Shown: piece after piece, positions 9,853 through 17,561 of the stretch
Position numbering within the stretch: the first letter of the stretch is position 1
Layout: every line of letters starts with the position of its first letter
NCBI RefSeq assembly: GCF_000737765.1
Contig: NZ_JPRI01000012.1
Span: 62,001 to 126,000, forward strand
Reading direction: 5' to 3'
Length of the DNA stretch: 64,000 nucleotides
From: Chryseobacterium vrystaatense
GTDB taxonomy: Bacteria > Bacteroidota > Bacteroidia > Flavobacteriales > Weeksellaceae
The notes under the pieces: generated by a model
Database searches by the model: none
Told to the model about the DNA's origin: nothing
Seen by the model: only the letters and a program-made list of their open reading frames with translations
Translations under genes and position numbers: made by a program

Positions 9853-10547
9853 TCAACTGTATTATTGTAGATGACGAACCTTTGGCAGCAGCATTGCTTG
9901 AAAAACACATTTCCAGAATCGACCGTTTAAAAGTAGCGGGAAAAGCTGAAAACGCCATCGATGCTTACCAGCTTCTGCGAAAAAGATCAGTAGATTTAAT
10001 GTTTCTGGATATTCAGATGCCTCATTTGACCGGTATTGATTTTCTAAGATCGTTACCGCAAAAACCACCCACTATTTTTACCACAGCTCACCGCGATTTT
10101 GCTCTGGAAGGGTTCGAACTTGAAGTAGTAGATTATCTTTTGAAACCTATTACTTTTGAACGTTTTTTTAAATCTGTAGAACGGGTTTTAAGAAACGAAA
10201 TTAAAACCTGTGAAGATTTCCTGCTGATCAAAACGGAAGGGATGAACCGTAAAGTTCCCATCCATGAGATTGTCTATATTGAAAGTCAGGGAAATGATAT
10301 CAGAACAGTTCTGACGGGTAGCGAAAGCCTGCTTTCAAAAGGAAAGATAACAGATCTTGAATCCATTTTATCAGGGAAAGGCTTTATCCGGATTCACCGT
10401 TCATTTATCATCAATACCCGGTACGTGACAGCTTTTAATCCTGTTGAATTACAATTGGGAGCATTCATTATTCCGGTTGGAAGAAGTTATAAAAGTGAAT
10501 TTGATGCTTTTACAACAGCACTTTCTAAAGGTTCTGTAAATTTATAA
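9849..10547 (+). CDS. LytTR-family response regulator
   Basis: The protein has 232 residues. The receiver domain has the acidic pair in IVDDEPLA, the phospho-acceptor Asp in LMFLDIQMPHLTG (about residue 55) and Lys in LLKPI. The C-terminal LytTR DNA-binding domain (about 130-230) contains IVYIESQGNDIRT, the segment GFIRIHRSFIINTRYV, and IPVGRSYK near the end. Its start codon overlaps the kinase stop, marking it as the cognate partner. LytTR targets are usually direct repeats; none were searched for. Confidence 0.95.
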   Translation: MINCIIVDDEPLAAALLEKHISRIDRLKVAGKAENAIDAYQLLRKRSVDLMFLDIQMPHLTGIDFLRSLPQKPPTIFTTAHRDFALEGFELEVVDYLLKPITFERFFKSVERVLRNEIKTCEDFLLIKTEGMNRKVPIHEIVYIESQGNDIRTVLTGSESLLSKGKITDLESILSGKGFIRIHRSFIINTRYVTAFNPVELQLGAFIIPVGRSYKSEFDAFTTALSKGSVNL

Positions 10548-10586
10548 AAGAATTCCTGCAACATTGCTATTAAAAAAGGGATGTCC

Positions 10587-11087
10587 TTACTTGCGCTCTA
10601 CGATATAATACGCCAGCTCAGCATCTGTCCTTTTAAGATTATCCGTACGGCTGAAACCCGCTTTTTCCAGTACTTTCTGCGAGCCGATATTATCTAAATC
10701 TGTCACCGCCACAATATCACCGCTTTCTGTATTTAGCAGACAGTATCTCACTAAGGCACGGCTAACTTCCGTCGCGATTCCCCTACCCCAATACTTTTTG
10801 TTCAAAGTATATCCAATTTCGATCTGCCCCTCTGCATCAGCAAATTTCCGGGCAAGGCACATGCCTATAAAATCATTGTTTTCAGCATCGAATATTCCAA
10901 AACGCCCAAAGGGTCCTTTTGTATAATCTTCCAGAGCTGCGTCGAACATTTCCACATACTGCTCAGGCGAGCGATACGGAAGGTATCGGGTCACCTCTTC
11001 GTCTTCAAAAAGGTCACAAAACAAATGCTGTTCGTCAACTGAAAATTGACGGATTATAAAATGCTGATTCTGATGTACAATATGCAT
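10587..11087 (-). CDS. GNAT-family N-acetyltransferase (RimJ/RimL type)
   Basis: The protein is 166 residues from the ATG at 11085-11087; a TTG two codons earlier is less likely. The fold signature is visible: IGYTLNKKYWGRGIATEVSRALVRY (beta4 and the acetyl-CoA pyrophosphate loop) and NIGSQKVLEKAGFSR (the C-terminal motif of the RimJ branch). It probably uses acetyl-CoA to acetylate an amine, but the substrate cannot be told. It stands alone and converges with the LytTR regulator gene. Confidence 0.88.
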   Translation of the reverse strand: MHIVHQNQHFIIRQFSVDEQHLFCDLFEDEEVTRYLPYRSPEQYVEMFDAALEDYTKGPFGRFGIFDAENNDFIGMCLARKFADAEGQIEIGYTLNKKYWGRGIATEVSRALVRYCLLNTESGDIVAVTDLDNIGSQKVLEKAGFSRTDNLKRTDAELAYYIVERK

Positions 11088-11246
11088 ATTCAAAAGTTAT
11101 CATAGTGAAAAAACAAAAGTACACATTATACATTCATCAAAAATAATAAGGTCTGGTATAATTCTTATTTTCAGAAATCCTGCTTCTGACCGTGTGTAAA
11201 TCTTCCTTATGATTCATTTTTTTTAACCTTTGAGATGTTAATTGAC

Positions 11247-11254
11247 TACCTTTG
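11247..11254 (+). promoter_or_regulatory. Candidate -7 element
   Basis: TACCTTTG matches TAnnTTTG and lies about 65 nt before the ATG of the SnoaL-like gene. A TTG about 14 nt upstream is closer than usual for the -33 box. Confidence 0.4.
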
Positions 11255-11318
11255 ATTAAGTTAAGAAGCAATACAACAGACTTTCTAAAACTTGAGGCAT
11301 TAATTAAAATCTTAAATC

Positions 11319-11801
11319 ATGAAGACAATAAAAATAGTTAAACTCTTTTTAATACTCTTATGCTCCTCTTTTGGGACTATCTTTTTCGCACAGTCAAAAT
11401 CTTACACGCCTGTTTCCAAAGAACTTTATGATACGATCATGAAAAAAGACAGCCTGCTCTTCAGTGCTGCCAACACGGGAAATATTGACCAGCTTAAAAC
11501 TTTCTTTACTGAAGATCTGGAGTTCTTTCATGATGCGGGAGGTCTGGCCAACTATAAAGAAACAGTAGACAACTTCAGCAGAGTCGCTAAAAACTACAGT
11601 TATACCCGAAGAGTTTTGGTTCCGGGATCAGCAGAAGTTTATCCCATTAAAGATTATGGAGCTGTACAAACAGGCCTGCACCAATTTTGCCGCCTGGAAA
11701 AAGGGGAACTGATCAACTGCGGTACATTTAAGTTCGTTCATGTCTGGAAAAACACACCTGATGGCTGGAAAATTTCAAGAGTGGTAAGCTATGGACATTA
11801 A
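11319..11801 (+). CDS. Exported DUF4440/SnoaL-like protein
   Basis: The protein has 160 residues. The signal peptide is IVKLFLILLCSSFGTIFFAQ. The mature part has the NTF2-like cone-fold pattern: a helix with LFSAANTGNIDQLKTFFTEDLEFFHDAGG, a middle KETVDNFSRVAKN, and a closing strand FKFVHVWKNTPDGWKISRVVSYGH. Family members bind small ligands or act as secreted accessory proteins; no catalytic residue can be assigned. It is monocistronic. The following 312 bases (11802-12113) hold only the promoter of the next gene. Confidence 0.82.
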   Translation: MKTIKIVKLFLILLCSSFGTIFFAQSKSYTPVSKELYDTIMKKDSLLFSAANTGNIDQLKTFFTEDLEFFHDAGGLANYKETVDNFSRVAKNYSYTRRVLVPGSAEVYPIKDYGAVQTGLHQFCRLEKGELINCGTFKFVHVWKNTPDGWKISRVVSYGH

Positions 11802-12022
11802 ATTTAAATTAAAAAATTAACTGCAAATCTGAAAACATATTACAGACTGAAAATCAACAAATTAAATCAAAACAAAATTAAAAAAAATGATCATGACAAA
11901 TAGTGCGTTTTCAGTTGCTGCCTCCGCAAAACTGTACAAATAAATGATTTACAAATACCTACACATATAATGAAATACATAGTATCCGCAGGCCAGCTAT
12001 TATGGATATTAAAAAAAAGTAT

Positions 12023-12030
12023 TACTTTTG
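12023..12030 (+). promoter_or_regulatory. Candidate -7 element
   Basis: TACTTTTG matches TAnnTTTG and lies about 84 nt before the ATG at 12114. No -33 TTG is seen at the usual distance. Confidence 0.35.
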
Positions 12031-12113
12031 CTTCTACTAATAAAATTGTTTTGAAGCATTTTTATTAGTACTTTTAAAACACAAATTTATAAAATAATTA
12101 AAATCCCCTCTAC

Positions 12114-12680
12114 ATGAGAAAAATAATTCTACTCATTACATGTATGTTCGGCATTTCAGTTTTCTCACAAATTAAAGTGCTGAAAAACGAAAGTCTGGTG
12201 GAAATTGGCAAAGATAATTCCGTAGGTCTATATAAAAAAGAGGATAAGTTTACCATCAACTATCAGGATCTCAATACGAGTAACCTGAATACCATCAGAT
12301 CATTTTCATTCCAGAATCTGGATGGTGATGTATCGGGTCTTTATAAACTGATCACAGACGGATTTATAACAACTCCTGAAAGCAACATCATTCTGGAGCT
12401 TCCCAATGACATCATTGAACTTCACTATGAGAAAAATTATGGACAGCCAACGGTTCAGTTTATTCAGTATATCAATAAAAACCGTAAGTACGTTGGAAAA
12501 TCACAGTTTTTAAATCAAAAGCAGGTGGAGAAGATTTTCGGAAAGGTAAACGGAAAATCTGCGATGTATGATAAACCCGCCGGAATCAATCATTCCAACA
12601 CAAAGTCCGGTTCAAACCAGGCTTCAAACGGCACACCAGCTTCAAACGGGAGCAATAAAAATAAAAAATCAAAGAAATAA
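12114..12680 (+). CDS. Exported protein with low-complexity C-terminus
   Basis: The protein has 188 residues. The signal peptide is IILLITCMFGISVFSQ. The body (about 20-160) is unrecognised and rich in Lys, Asn and Ile. The last 25 or so residues are low-complexity Ser/Asn/Lys with the repeated unit ASNG. The gene has its own promoter candidate and a strong terminator immediately downstream. Function unknown. Confidence 0.75.
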   Translation: MRKIILLITCMFGISVFSQIKVLKNESLVEIGKDNSVGLYKKEDKFTINYQDLNTSNLNTIRSFSFQNLDGDVSGLYKLITDGFITTPESNIILELPNDIIELHYEKNYGQPTVQFIQYINKNRKYVGKSQFLNQKQVEKIFGKVNGKSAMYDKPAGINHSNTKSGSNQASNGTPASNGSNKNKKSKK

Positions 12681-12704
12681 TACTATTATTTTTCAATAAT
12701 ACTG

Positions 12705-12730
12705 AACTCATTCATCCGAATGAGTTTTTT
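12705..12730 (+). terminator. Intrinsic terminator
   Basis: A nine-pair stem AACTCATTC / GAATGAGTT with a four-base loop, followed by a T-run. It separates the exported protein gene from the GldA-like gene. Confidence 0.85.
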
Positions 12731-12735
12731 ATTTC

Positions 12736-12743
12736 TACTTTTG
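12736..12743 (+). promoter_or_regulatory. Candidate -7 element for the GldA-like gene
   Basis: TACTTTTG matches TAnnTTTG. It sits directly after the terminator and 20 bp before the ATG at 12763. Confidence 0.5.
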
Positions 12744-12762
12744 CATAAAGACATTAAGAATT

Positions 12763-13464
12763 ATGCCGCTTCAGATAATCAATTTAACAAAAAAGTTTGG
12801 AGAACAAACTGCACTGGACACTATCAATATTTCTATTGATAAAAATGAGATCATTGGTCTTTTGGGCCCAAACGGAGCCGGAAAATCCACGCTGATGAAA
12901 TCTATTGTCGGAGCACTGAAAATTGACCAGGGCAAAATCATCTTCAACGGAATGGATATTTCCGAAAATGAAATCGAAAGCAAGAAAAAGATAGGGTTTC
13001 TTCCCGAAAACAATCCGCTTTATCTGGAAATGTATGTCAGAGAATACCTTCAGTTTGTTGCGAATATCCATAAAATCTCTTCTTCCAGAGTAGATGAAGT
13101 CATCGAACTGGTAGGCATTACCCCCGAAAAATCAAAAAAGATCGGACAGCTTTCGAAGGGATATAAACAGAGAGTGGGATTGGCTCAGGCCATTATTCAC
13201 CAGCCGGACCTTCTTATTCTGGATGAACCGACCAACGGTCTTGATCCCAATCAAATCATTGAGATCAGAAATGTCGTGAAAGAAATCGGACAGCAGAAAA
13301 CCGTCCTTCTGTCTACACATATTATGCAGGAAGTAGAAGCCTTATGCTCACGGGTCATTCTGATTCATAAGGGAAATATTCTTCAGGACTGCCCTATTGA
13401 TGAATTTAAAGGTCGATTTAACAGTTTAGAAGAAGCTTTTGCAAGCTACACCGCCGTCTCTTAA
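12763..13464 (+). CDS. gldA: ABC transporter ATP-binding protein, GldA-like
   Basis: The protein has 233 residues. Walker A GPNGAGKST is at 35-43, the signature LSKGYKQR at 130-137, Walker B LLILDEP at 150-156 and the switch His in STHIMQE near 186. The stretches FLPENNPLYLEMYVREYL and KKIGQLSKGYKQRVGL closely match what I remember of GldA from gliding Flavobacteriia, which pairs with GldF and GldG. No gldF or gldG lies beside it here. The paralogous identity is therefore likely but not certain, and it could be a generic export ATPase. The next gene starts 8 bp after the stop. Confidence 0.75.
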   Translation: MPLQIINLTKKFGEQTALDTINISIDKNEIIGLLGPNGAGKSTLMKSIVGALKIDQGKIIFNGMDISENEIESKKKIGFLPENNPLYLEMYVREYLQFVANIHKISSSRVDEVIELVGITPEKSKKIGQLSKGYKQRVGLAQAIIHQPDLLILDEPTNGLDPNQIIEIRNVVKEIGQQKTVLLSTHIMQEVEALCSRVILIHKGNILQDCPIDEFKGRFNSLEEAFASYTAVS

Positions 13465-13472
13465 TTATTTCA

Positions 13473-14513
13473 ATGAAAATTCACATCACTCACGGACAGG
13501 GCATTATCAAAGCTCTGTACGATGGTTTTGCCAGCTGCTTAATCATCAGGCGTCCTGTGGCCGTCAACTGGCCGGACTCCCGGGGAAGTGTGGGTGAATA
13601 TTATGCCGTATCAGAGCTTGCAGAGAAGGAAAAAATAACCTTGGCTGATGGCCTCAACCGTTCCCTTACGAATGGAACAGAAGCTGAAATCATGGCCGGC
13701 ATTGAAGATTTCCTTACCCTTTTTGAAAATGGGAGCTATCAGGTGAATCTGGGTAAAATACCATTTGATCATTCTAACTTTTACATGAGTGAACCTTTAG
13801 CTGCTGACAAAAATTTTCCTGACTGTCAGAAGTTTTCCGGGTGGTTTTACCCTTTTGAAGATTTCAACTATCTGTACACTCTTGAACGTAAAAGTATTAA
13901 TCCCAAGAGAGTAGATTACTATACTGAGCTGATCAAAAAAGGAGGTCAACCAAAACCTATTATATTTTACAGTCTTTACAACCAGGATCCACAGATGAGC
14001 AATGCTTTTGTGCTTGACGGACATCATAAAATTGAGGCTTATAAACGGCTGAAAATGGATATCCCTGCGGTATTCATTTCAAAAGATAATGACAGCTACA
14101 GTTCTGCTTCGGAACTTATGCATGGAGCACACTGCATCCTTCATGATTTTGAATTTGACCATTTATTTCAAAACAATGATGAAAATCTGCCCGGCATCAA
14201 TTTCGTCAATGATGAAGTGCTCACCAATGCCCTGGACAAAATGCTGAAAGAATCAGAAAGAATTGACACCTCCATTATTGAGGTTTTGATCAGGCATCAC
14301 CAATCAGGATCATCAGAGGAAAGAAGATGGCTGAACAGACGTCTTGATTTTTTAAAAAAAAATATACATCTCAGCTTTTTTAATTTCAGAAAAGGCTTAA
14401 ATGTCTATATCCCTCAGTATGCTGAAGGCAAAAAAACAAGTGTCTGGTTTCTAAAAACCCTCAGAAATACAATGGAACTGAGTACATGGATCAAAGAAAC
14501 CGTTTTAAGATAA
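13473..14513 (+). CDS. Unknown protein with a ParB-like box
   Basis: The protein has 346 residues with no signal peptide or membrane segment. Residues of about 143-203 resemble the N-terminal box of ParB/sulfiredoxin-fold proteins: NPKRVDYYTELIKKGGQPKPIIFY, then a strand and FVLDGHHKIEAYKRL (DGHHK at 182-186), then a strand ending AVFIS. There is no helix-turn-helix of the ParB type after it. The N-terminal 100 residues and C-terminal 140 are unrecognised. It lies 8 bp behind gldA and is very probably co-transcribed. A nucleotide-binding or hydrolysing role is suggested by the box only. Confidence 0.75.
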   Translation: MKIHITHGQGIIKALYDGFASCLIIRRPVAVNWPDSRGSVGEYYAVSELAEKEKITLADGLNRSLTNGTEAEIMAGIEDFLTLFENGSYQVNLGKIPFDHSNFYMSEPLAADKNFPDCQKFSGWFYPFEDFNYLYTLERKSINPKRVDYYTELIKKGGQPKPIIFYSLYNQDPQMSNAFVLDGHHKIEAYKRLKMDIPAVFISKDNDSYSSASELMHGAHCILHDFEFDHLFQNNDENLPGINFVNDEVLTNALDKMLKESERIDTSIIEVLIRHHQSGSSEERRWLNRRLDFLKKNIHLSFFNFRKGLNVYIPQYAEGKKTSVWFLKTLRNTMELSTWIKETVLR

Positions 14514-14570
14514 GTTTCAAATGGCTTCATATTTGATGAGGTTTAGATCCAAACAATAACCCATATTATA

Positions 14571-15017
14571 ATGATCAAAAAAATTGTATTCGCAGCGTTC
14601 TGTATCGCTCAGGCTTCTTTAGTTAATGCCGCAGAAAAAACCTCTGTAACAATCAGTACTTCCACTTTATCCAATGAAATACTGCCATTCCAGAAAATAC
14701 CTAAAACAGTAATTCTTAAAACCAAAAAATTTAAGATCCGAATCGATAAACAGCCTAACGGAAAATACCTTTATCAGTCCTGGGCTGCCAATGCAAAAAT
14801 TACTTCAAAACCAAGTATGATCATCAGTGATGGTGAACTGATCCCGGATGGCACAGGAGGCAATTACTATTTCAGCTTTGTCAATGAAGGATACAGTTAT
14901 CAGGTATGGAGAAATTACCTTACTGACTATGGGACTAAATCACCTTATACCTTAAAGGTAAATGATGAAAACGACCATGAAATCGTCCGTCAGGATGCGT
15001 TTGTAGTTAAACAGTAA
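14571..15017 (+). CDS. Small exported protein
   Basis: The protein has 148 residues with a signal peptide (IVFAAFCIAQASLVNA, cleavage before AEK). The mature part is beta-rich (KFKIRIDKQPNGKYLYQSW and YYFSFVNEGYSYQVWRNYL) and suggests a single periplasmic beta-sandwich or lipocalin-like domain. No known family is recognised. It sits between the ParB-box gene and a lipoprotein gene, all rightward with 57-146 bp gaps. Confidence 0.72.
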   Translation: MIKKIVFAAFCIAQASLVNAAEKTSVTISTSTLSNEILPFQKIPKTVILKTKKFKIRIDKQPNGKYLYQSWAANAKITSKPSMIISDGELIPDGTGGNYYFSFVNEGYSYQVWRNYLTDYGTKSPYTLKVNDENDHEIVRQDAFVVKQ

Positions 15018-15162
15018 TTCCATCAACATATCGAAAAGGTTTCTTTATAATAGAAACTGACACGTACGGTTAAATAACCGCCCGCAGAATTTTATGCCCA
15101 AAAATGACGTATAAATCAAAGAATACCAGATCCTGATCACAACATTGTACTCTATCAAATTA

Positions 15163-15816
15163 ATGAAACCTTTTCTGATCTTCTCCGGAATGCTGATGGT
15201 ATGTTTATCCTGTACTAAAGATAAGCATCCCGATGTTTTAACTTTAAAACAATTAATTGAAAAAGGTGATATTGTTGTGGTTGAAAAAAGAGATTCAACT
15301 TTAAGCCATACCATTTCCTTTATAAACGACTCCATCTATCTTTCGAAAAAGCAGCACTTCATTTATCTATCCGGTAAAAGCAGTCATGACAATGTAAAAA
15401 AAGAGGCAGATTACGTTATCAAAAACAGTATTGAACTTAAAAATATGATTAACAGGAAAACATATTTTACGGATACCATAGATTCCGGGTCATCTGTGCT
15501 TATAGATAATAAAGGTGACCTGTTGATCAACAATACTGTATTTGCCTCTCCCGGCTATTCCACAAGAAAATCTGCAGACAGCAGCAAGGTAAAAGACTAC
15601 AAAGATATAGAGACGTCTGCAAAAGCCCTTACAATGCTGGATGAATTTGATGAGAGCATCATTTACAAGTGGACAAATACAGGAAAACTAGGGAATCTTC
15701 ATGATTTATTTTACTTCCAAATTAATGGAACGAAGTTCAAATCTACCACAGAATGTTATTTCATCAGGAATAAGTACTTCTATAATTCTAAATATGGAGT
15801 TTTAAAATTTAAGTAA
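15163..15816 (+). CDS. Lipoprotein of unknown function
   Basis: The protein is about 217 residues from the ATG at 15163. This start is chosen because it begins the hydrophobic segment FLIFSGMLMVCLSC with a lipobox Cys at about residue 17. An in-frame TTG six codons earlier is less likely. The mature part is Lys/Ser/Asp-rich with no recognised motif. Membrane anchoring by a lipidated Cys is inferred from the lipobox. Confidence 0.72.
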   Translation: MKPFLIFSGMLMVCLSCTKDKHPDVLTLKQLIEKGDIVVVEKRDSTLSHTISFINDSIYLSKKQHFIYLSGKSSHDNVKKEADYVIKNSIELKNMINRKTYFTDTIDSGSSVLIDNKGDLLINNTVFASPGYSTRKSADSSKVKDYKDIETSAKALTMLDEFDESIIYKWTNTGKLGNLHDLFYFQINGTKFKSTTECYFIRNKYFYNSKYGVLKFK

Positions 15817-15954
15817 AACACATTAAAATCCGGCTCTCAGAGCACAGACTTTCTGTTTCGTTTTAACCAGGTAATTTAATTACTTAATGAGAAAATAGCT
15901 TTCGCAAACAGAATAGGATCAAAAAGGATTAAAAACTAAATGGAATTCGGAATT

Positions 15955-16755
15955 TTAGGTTCCGGACTGTCTTAAGGCTGTATGGAACCGGCTGGCTTCA
16001 TAGCTTTCCTGTGCCGCTTTATAACCTATATTAAAAATTTCTTCCAAACGGTCTTTACCCCGCTCGAAAGCTCCGTATGAGGAAAGTTTCTGGGAAGTAA
16101 TAAACCAGTCGCAGTAATCAAATTTTCCTTTTTCTATTCTGTATGATAGAAGATCGTAGGAACGGGAAACAATAGCTTTAATTGATTTTAAGTCTTTGAT
16201 ATTAATATCATGTGGCGGTGAGACAAAAACACCGATAAGCTTATCACATTCATCTCTGATGATGTCTGCCGGAAAATTGTTGAGCACCCCTCCGTCACAG
16301 TACATTTCTTCACCGATGATGTAAGGAGTCGTCACTCCTGGAATAGAACATGAGGCAATGACGGCATCCACTACCTCGAAATTTTCGTCAAAAATTTTCT
16401 CTGTTCCGGAAACCAGTTCCGTCGCTACAATTTTCACTTCCTTATTCAGATCCCCCAATTTCATATCATGAAAAATAGGTTTAAGATAATTCCTGAAAAT
16501 AATGGAAGAAACCAGTCCCGGCTGGTTGAAAGTGAAATGTTTCCAGTTGAAGAAATAAACTGAATTGAAAAAATCCAGAATTTCATCCGGTGTTTTTCCT
16601 ACTGCATGAAGACATCCCACAATCGATCCTGCACTACAGCAGGACAGCACATCGATGTCTATCTTTTTCTCGTTCAAGAATTTCAACACTCCCGCATGGG
16701 CAATTCCTTTGGTACCGCCTCCTGATAAAACCAGCCCTGTTCTCTCAAAATTCAT
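15955..16755 (-). CDS. Patatin-like phospholipase
   Basis: The protein has 266 residues. The oxyanion-hole loop is GGGTKGIAHAGVLKFL at about 11-26, and the Ser nucleophile lies in CCSAGSIVGCL (about residue 42). The catalytic Asp is in the DGG motif MYCDGGVLNNFPAD (about 188). The nucleophile elbow reads C-x-S-x-G instead of the usual G-x-S-x-G. Otherwise the layout is that of RssA-type bacterial patatins, Ser-Asp dyad lipases acting on phospholipid acyl chains. No signal peptide, so probably cytoplasmic. It is divergent from the GNAT gene at 16956 with about 200 bp between. Confidence 0.9.
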   Translation of the reverse strand: MNFERTGLVLSGGGTKGIAHAGVLKFLNEKKIDIDVLSCCSAGSIVGCLHAVGKTPDEILDFFNSVYFFNWKHFTFNQPGLVSSIIFRNYLKPIFHDMKLGDLNKEVKIVATELVSGTEKIFDENFEVVDAVIASCSIPGVTTPYIIGEEMYCDGGVLNNFPADIIRDECDKLIGVFVSPPHDINIKDLKSIKAIVSRSYDLLSYRIEKGKFDYCDWFITSQKLSSYGAFERGKDRLEEIFNIGYKAAQESYEASRFHTALRQSGT

Positions 16756-16955
16756 AGAATAAATGTAAGAAAACAGGGCGAGAAAATAAGGTTAAATTTC
16801 ATAAATCTTATATTTTAGAACTATTCTAACAGATTTGAATGTTGTTTAAAAACAGCAGTTTTCAAAGTATCGAAAAAATTTCACAATATATCGTGTTTTG
16901 GATTGTATGAATGCTGATGATTTTGGACATTTACAATTCAAAATACACATGAAGT

Positions 16956-17486
16956 ATGATACAGATAAGAAGGGCATCTATCAGTGATGCCCCATCAATT
17001 GCACTGTTGGGAAGAATTACTTTTACCGAAACGTTTTCAGAATATTTTAGAGATCAGAAGGATCTGTTTGATTATTACGAACGTACCTTTGATGTGTCTA
17101 AGATAAGAGCCAGCCTTCAGCAAGAAAACAATCAATATTGGATCGCTTTATGGAATGAACTTCCTGTAGGATATGCCAAGCTAAAGATTAATTCCCCTAT
17201 AGAATCCATTGAAACTGACAATGCTTCGCAGCTGCAGAAAATCTACGTTATGAAAGAATTTTTAGACCAAAAAATTGGCAAACAGCTGATGGATGAACTG
17301 ATGAATTCTTTCATGGAATCCCATAGAAGTCATTTGTGGCTTTCGGTATTAAAATCCAATACCAGGGCTATCCGGTTTTATGAAAGAACTGGCTTTAAAA
17401 AGGCTGGAGAATACCCATTTCAAATTGGAAAAGAATCTTTTGAGTTTTATGTTTTAAGCTTTGAAAAAGAGAAAGATACCATGTGA
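16956..17486 (+). CDS. GNAT-family N-acetyltransferase
   Basis: The protein has 176 residues. It begins MIQIRRASISDAPSIALLG, the usual beta1/alpha1 of the fold. It has LQKIYVMKEFLDQKIGKQLMDELM (acetyl-CoA loop) and VLKSNTRAIRFYERTGFKKAGEY (closing motif of the RimI-like branch). The substrate is unknown. Similar proteins are annotated as spermidine or amino-group acetyltransferases, but nothing here decides that. The gene is single and ends before a terminator that serves the converging S9 peptidase gene. Confidence 0.9.
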   Translation: MIQIRRASISDAPSIALLGRITFTETFSEYFRDQKDLFDYYERTFDVSKIRASLQQENNQYWIALWNELPVGYAKLKINSPIESIETDNASQLQKIYVMKEFLDQKIGKQLMDELMNSFMESHRSHLWLSVLKSNTRAIRFYERTGFKKAGEYPFQIGKESFEFYVLSFEKEKDTM

Positions 17487-17514
17487 ATCGATTAAAGATA
17501 AAGCGGCTAAAAAA

Positions 17515-17540
17515 ATCAGCCTGAAAAATTCCAGGCTGAT
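17515..17540 (-). terminator. Terminator of the S9 peptidase gene
   Basis: A nine-pair stem ATCAGCCTG / CAGGCTGAT; the minus strand continues with a run of seven T. It lies 22 bp after the leftward stop. Confidence 0.8.
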
Positions 17541-17561
17541 AGTGATGATTATAGCGATTAT

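Noticed and set aside
11888..11944. An 18-codon ORF in the gap before 12114
   Set aside because: Too short, with no leader signature, terminator or clear ribosome-binding site; not like the double-glycine or attenuator peptides.
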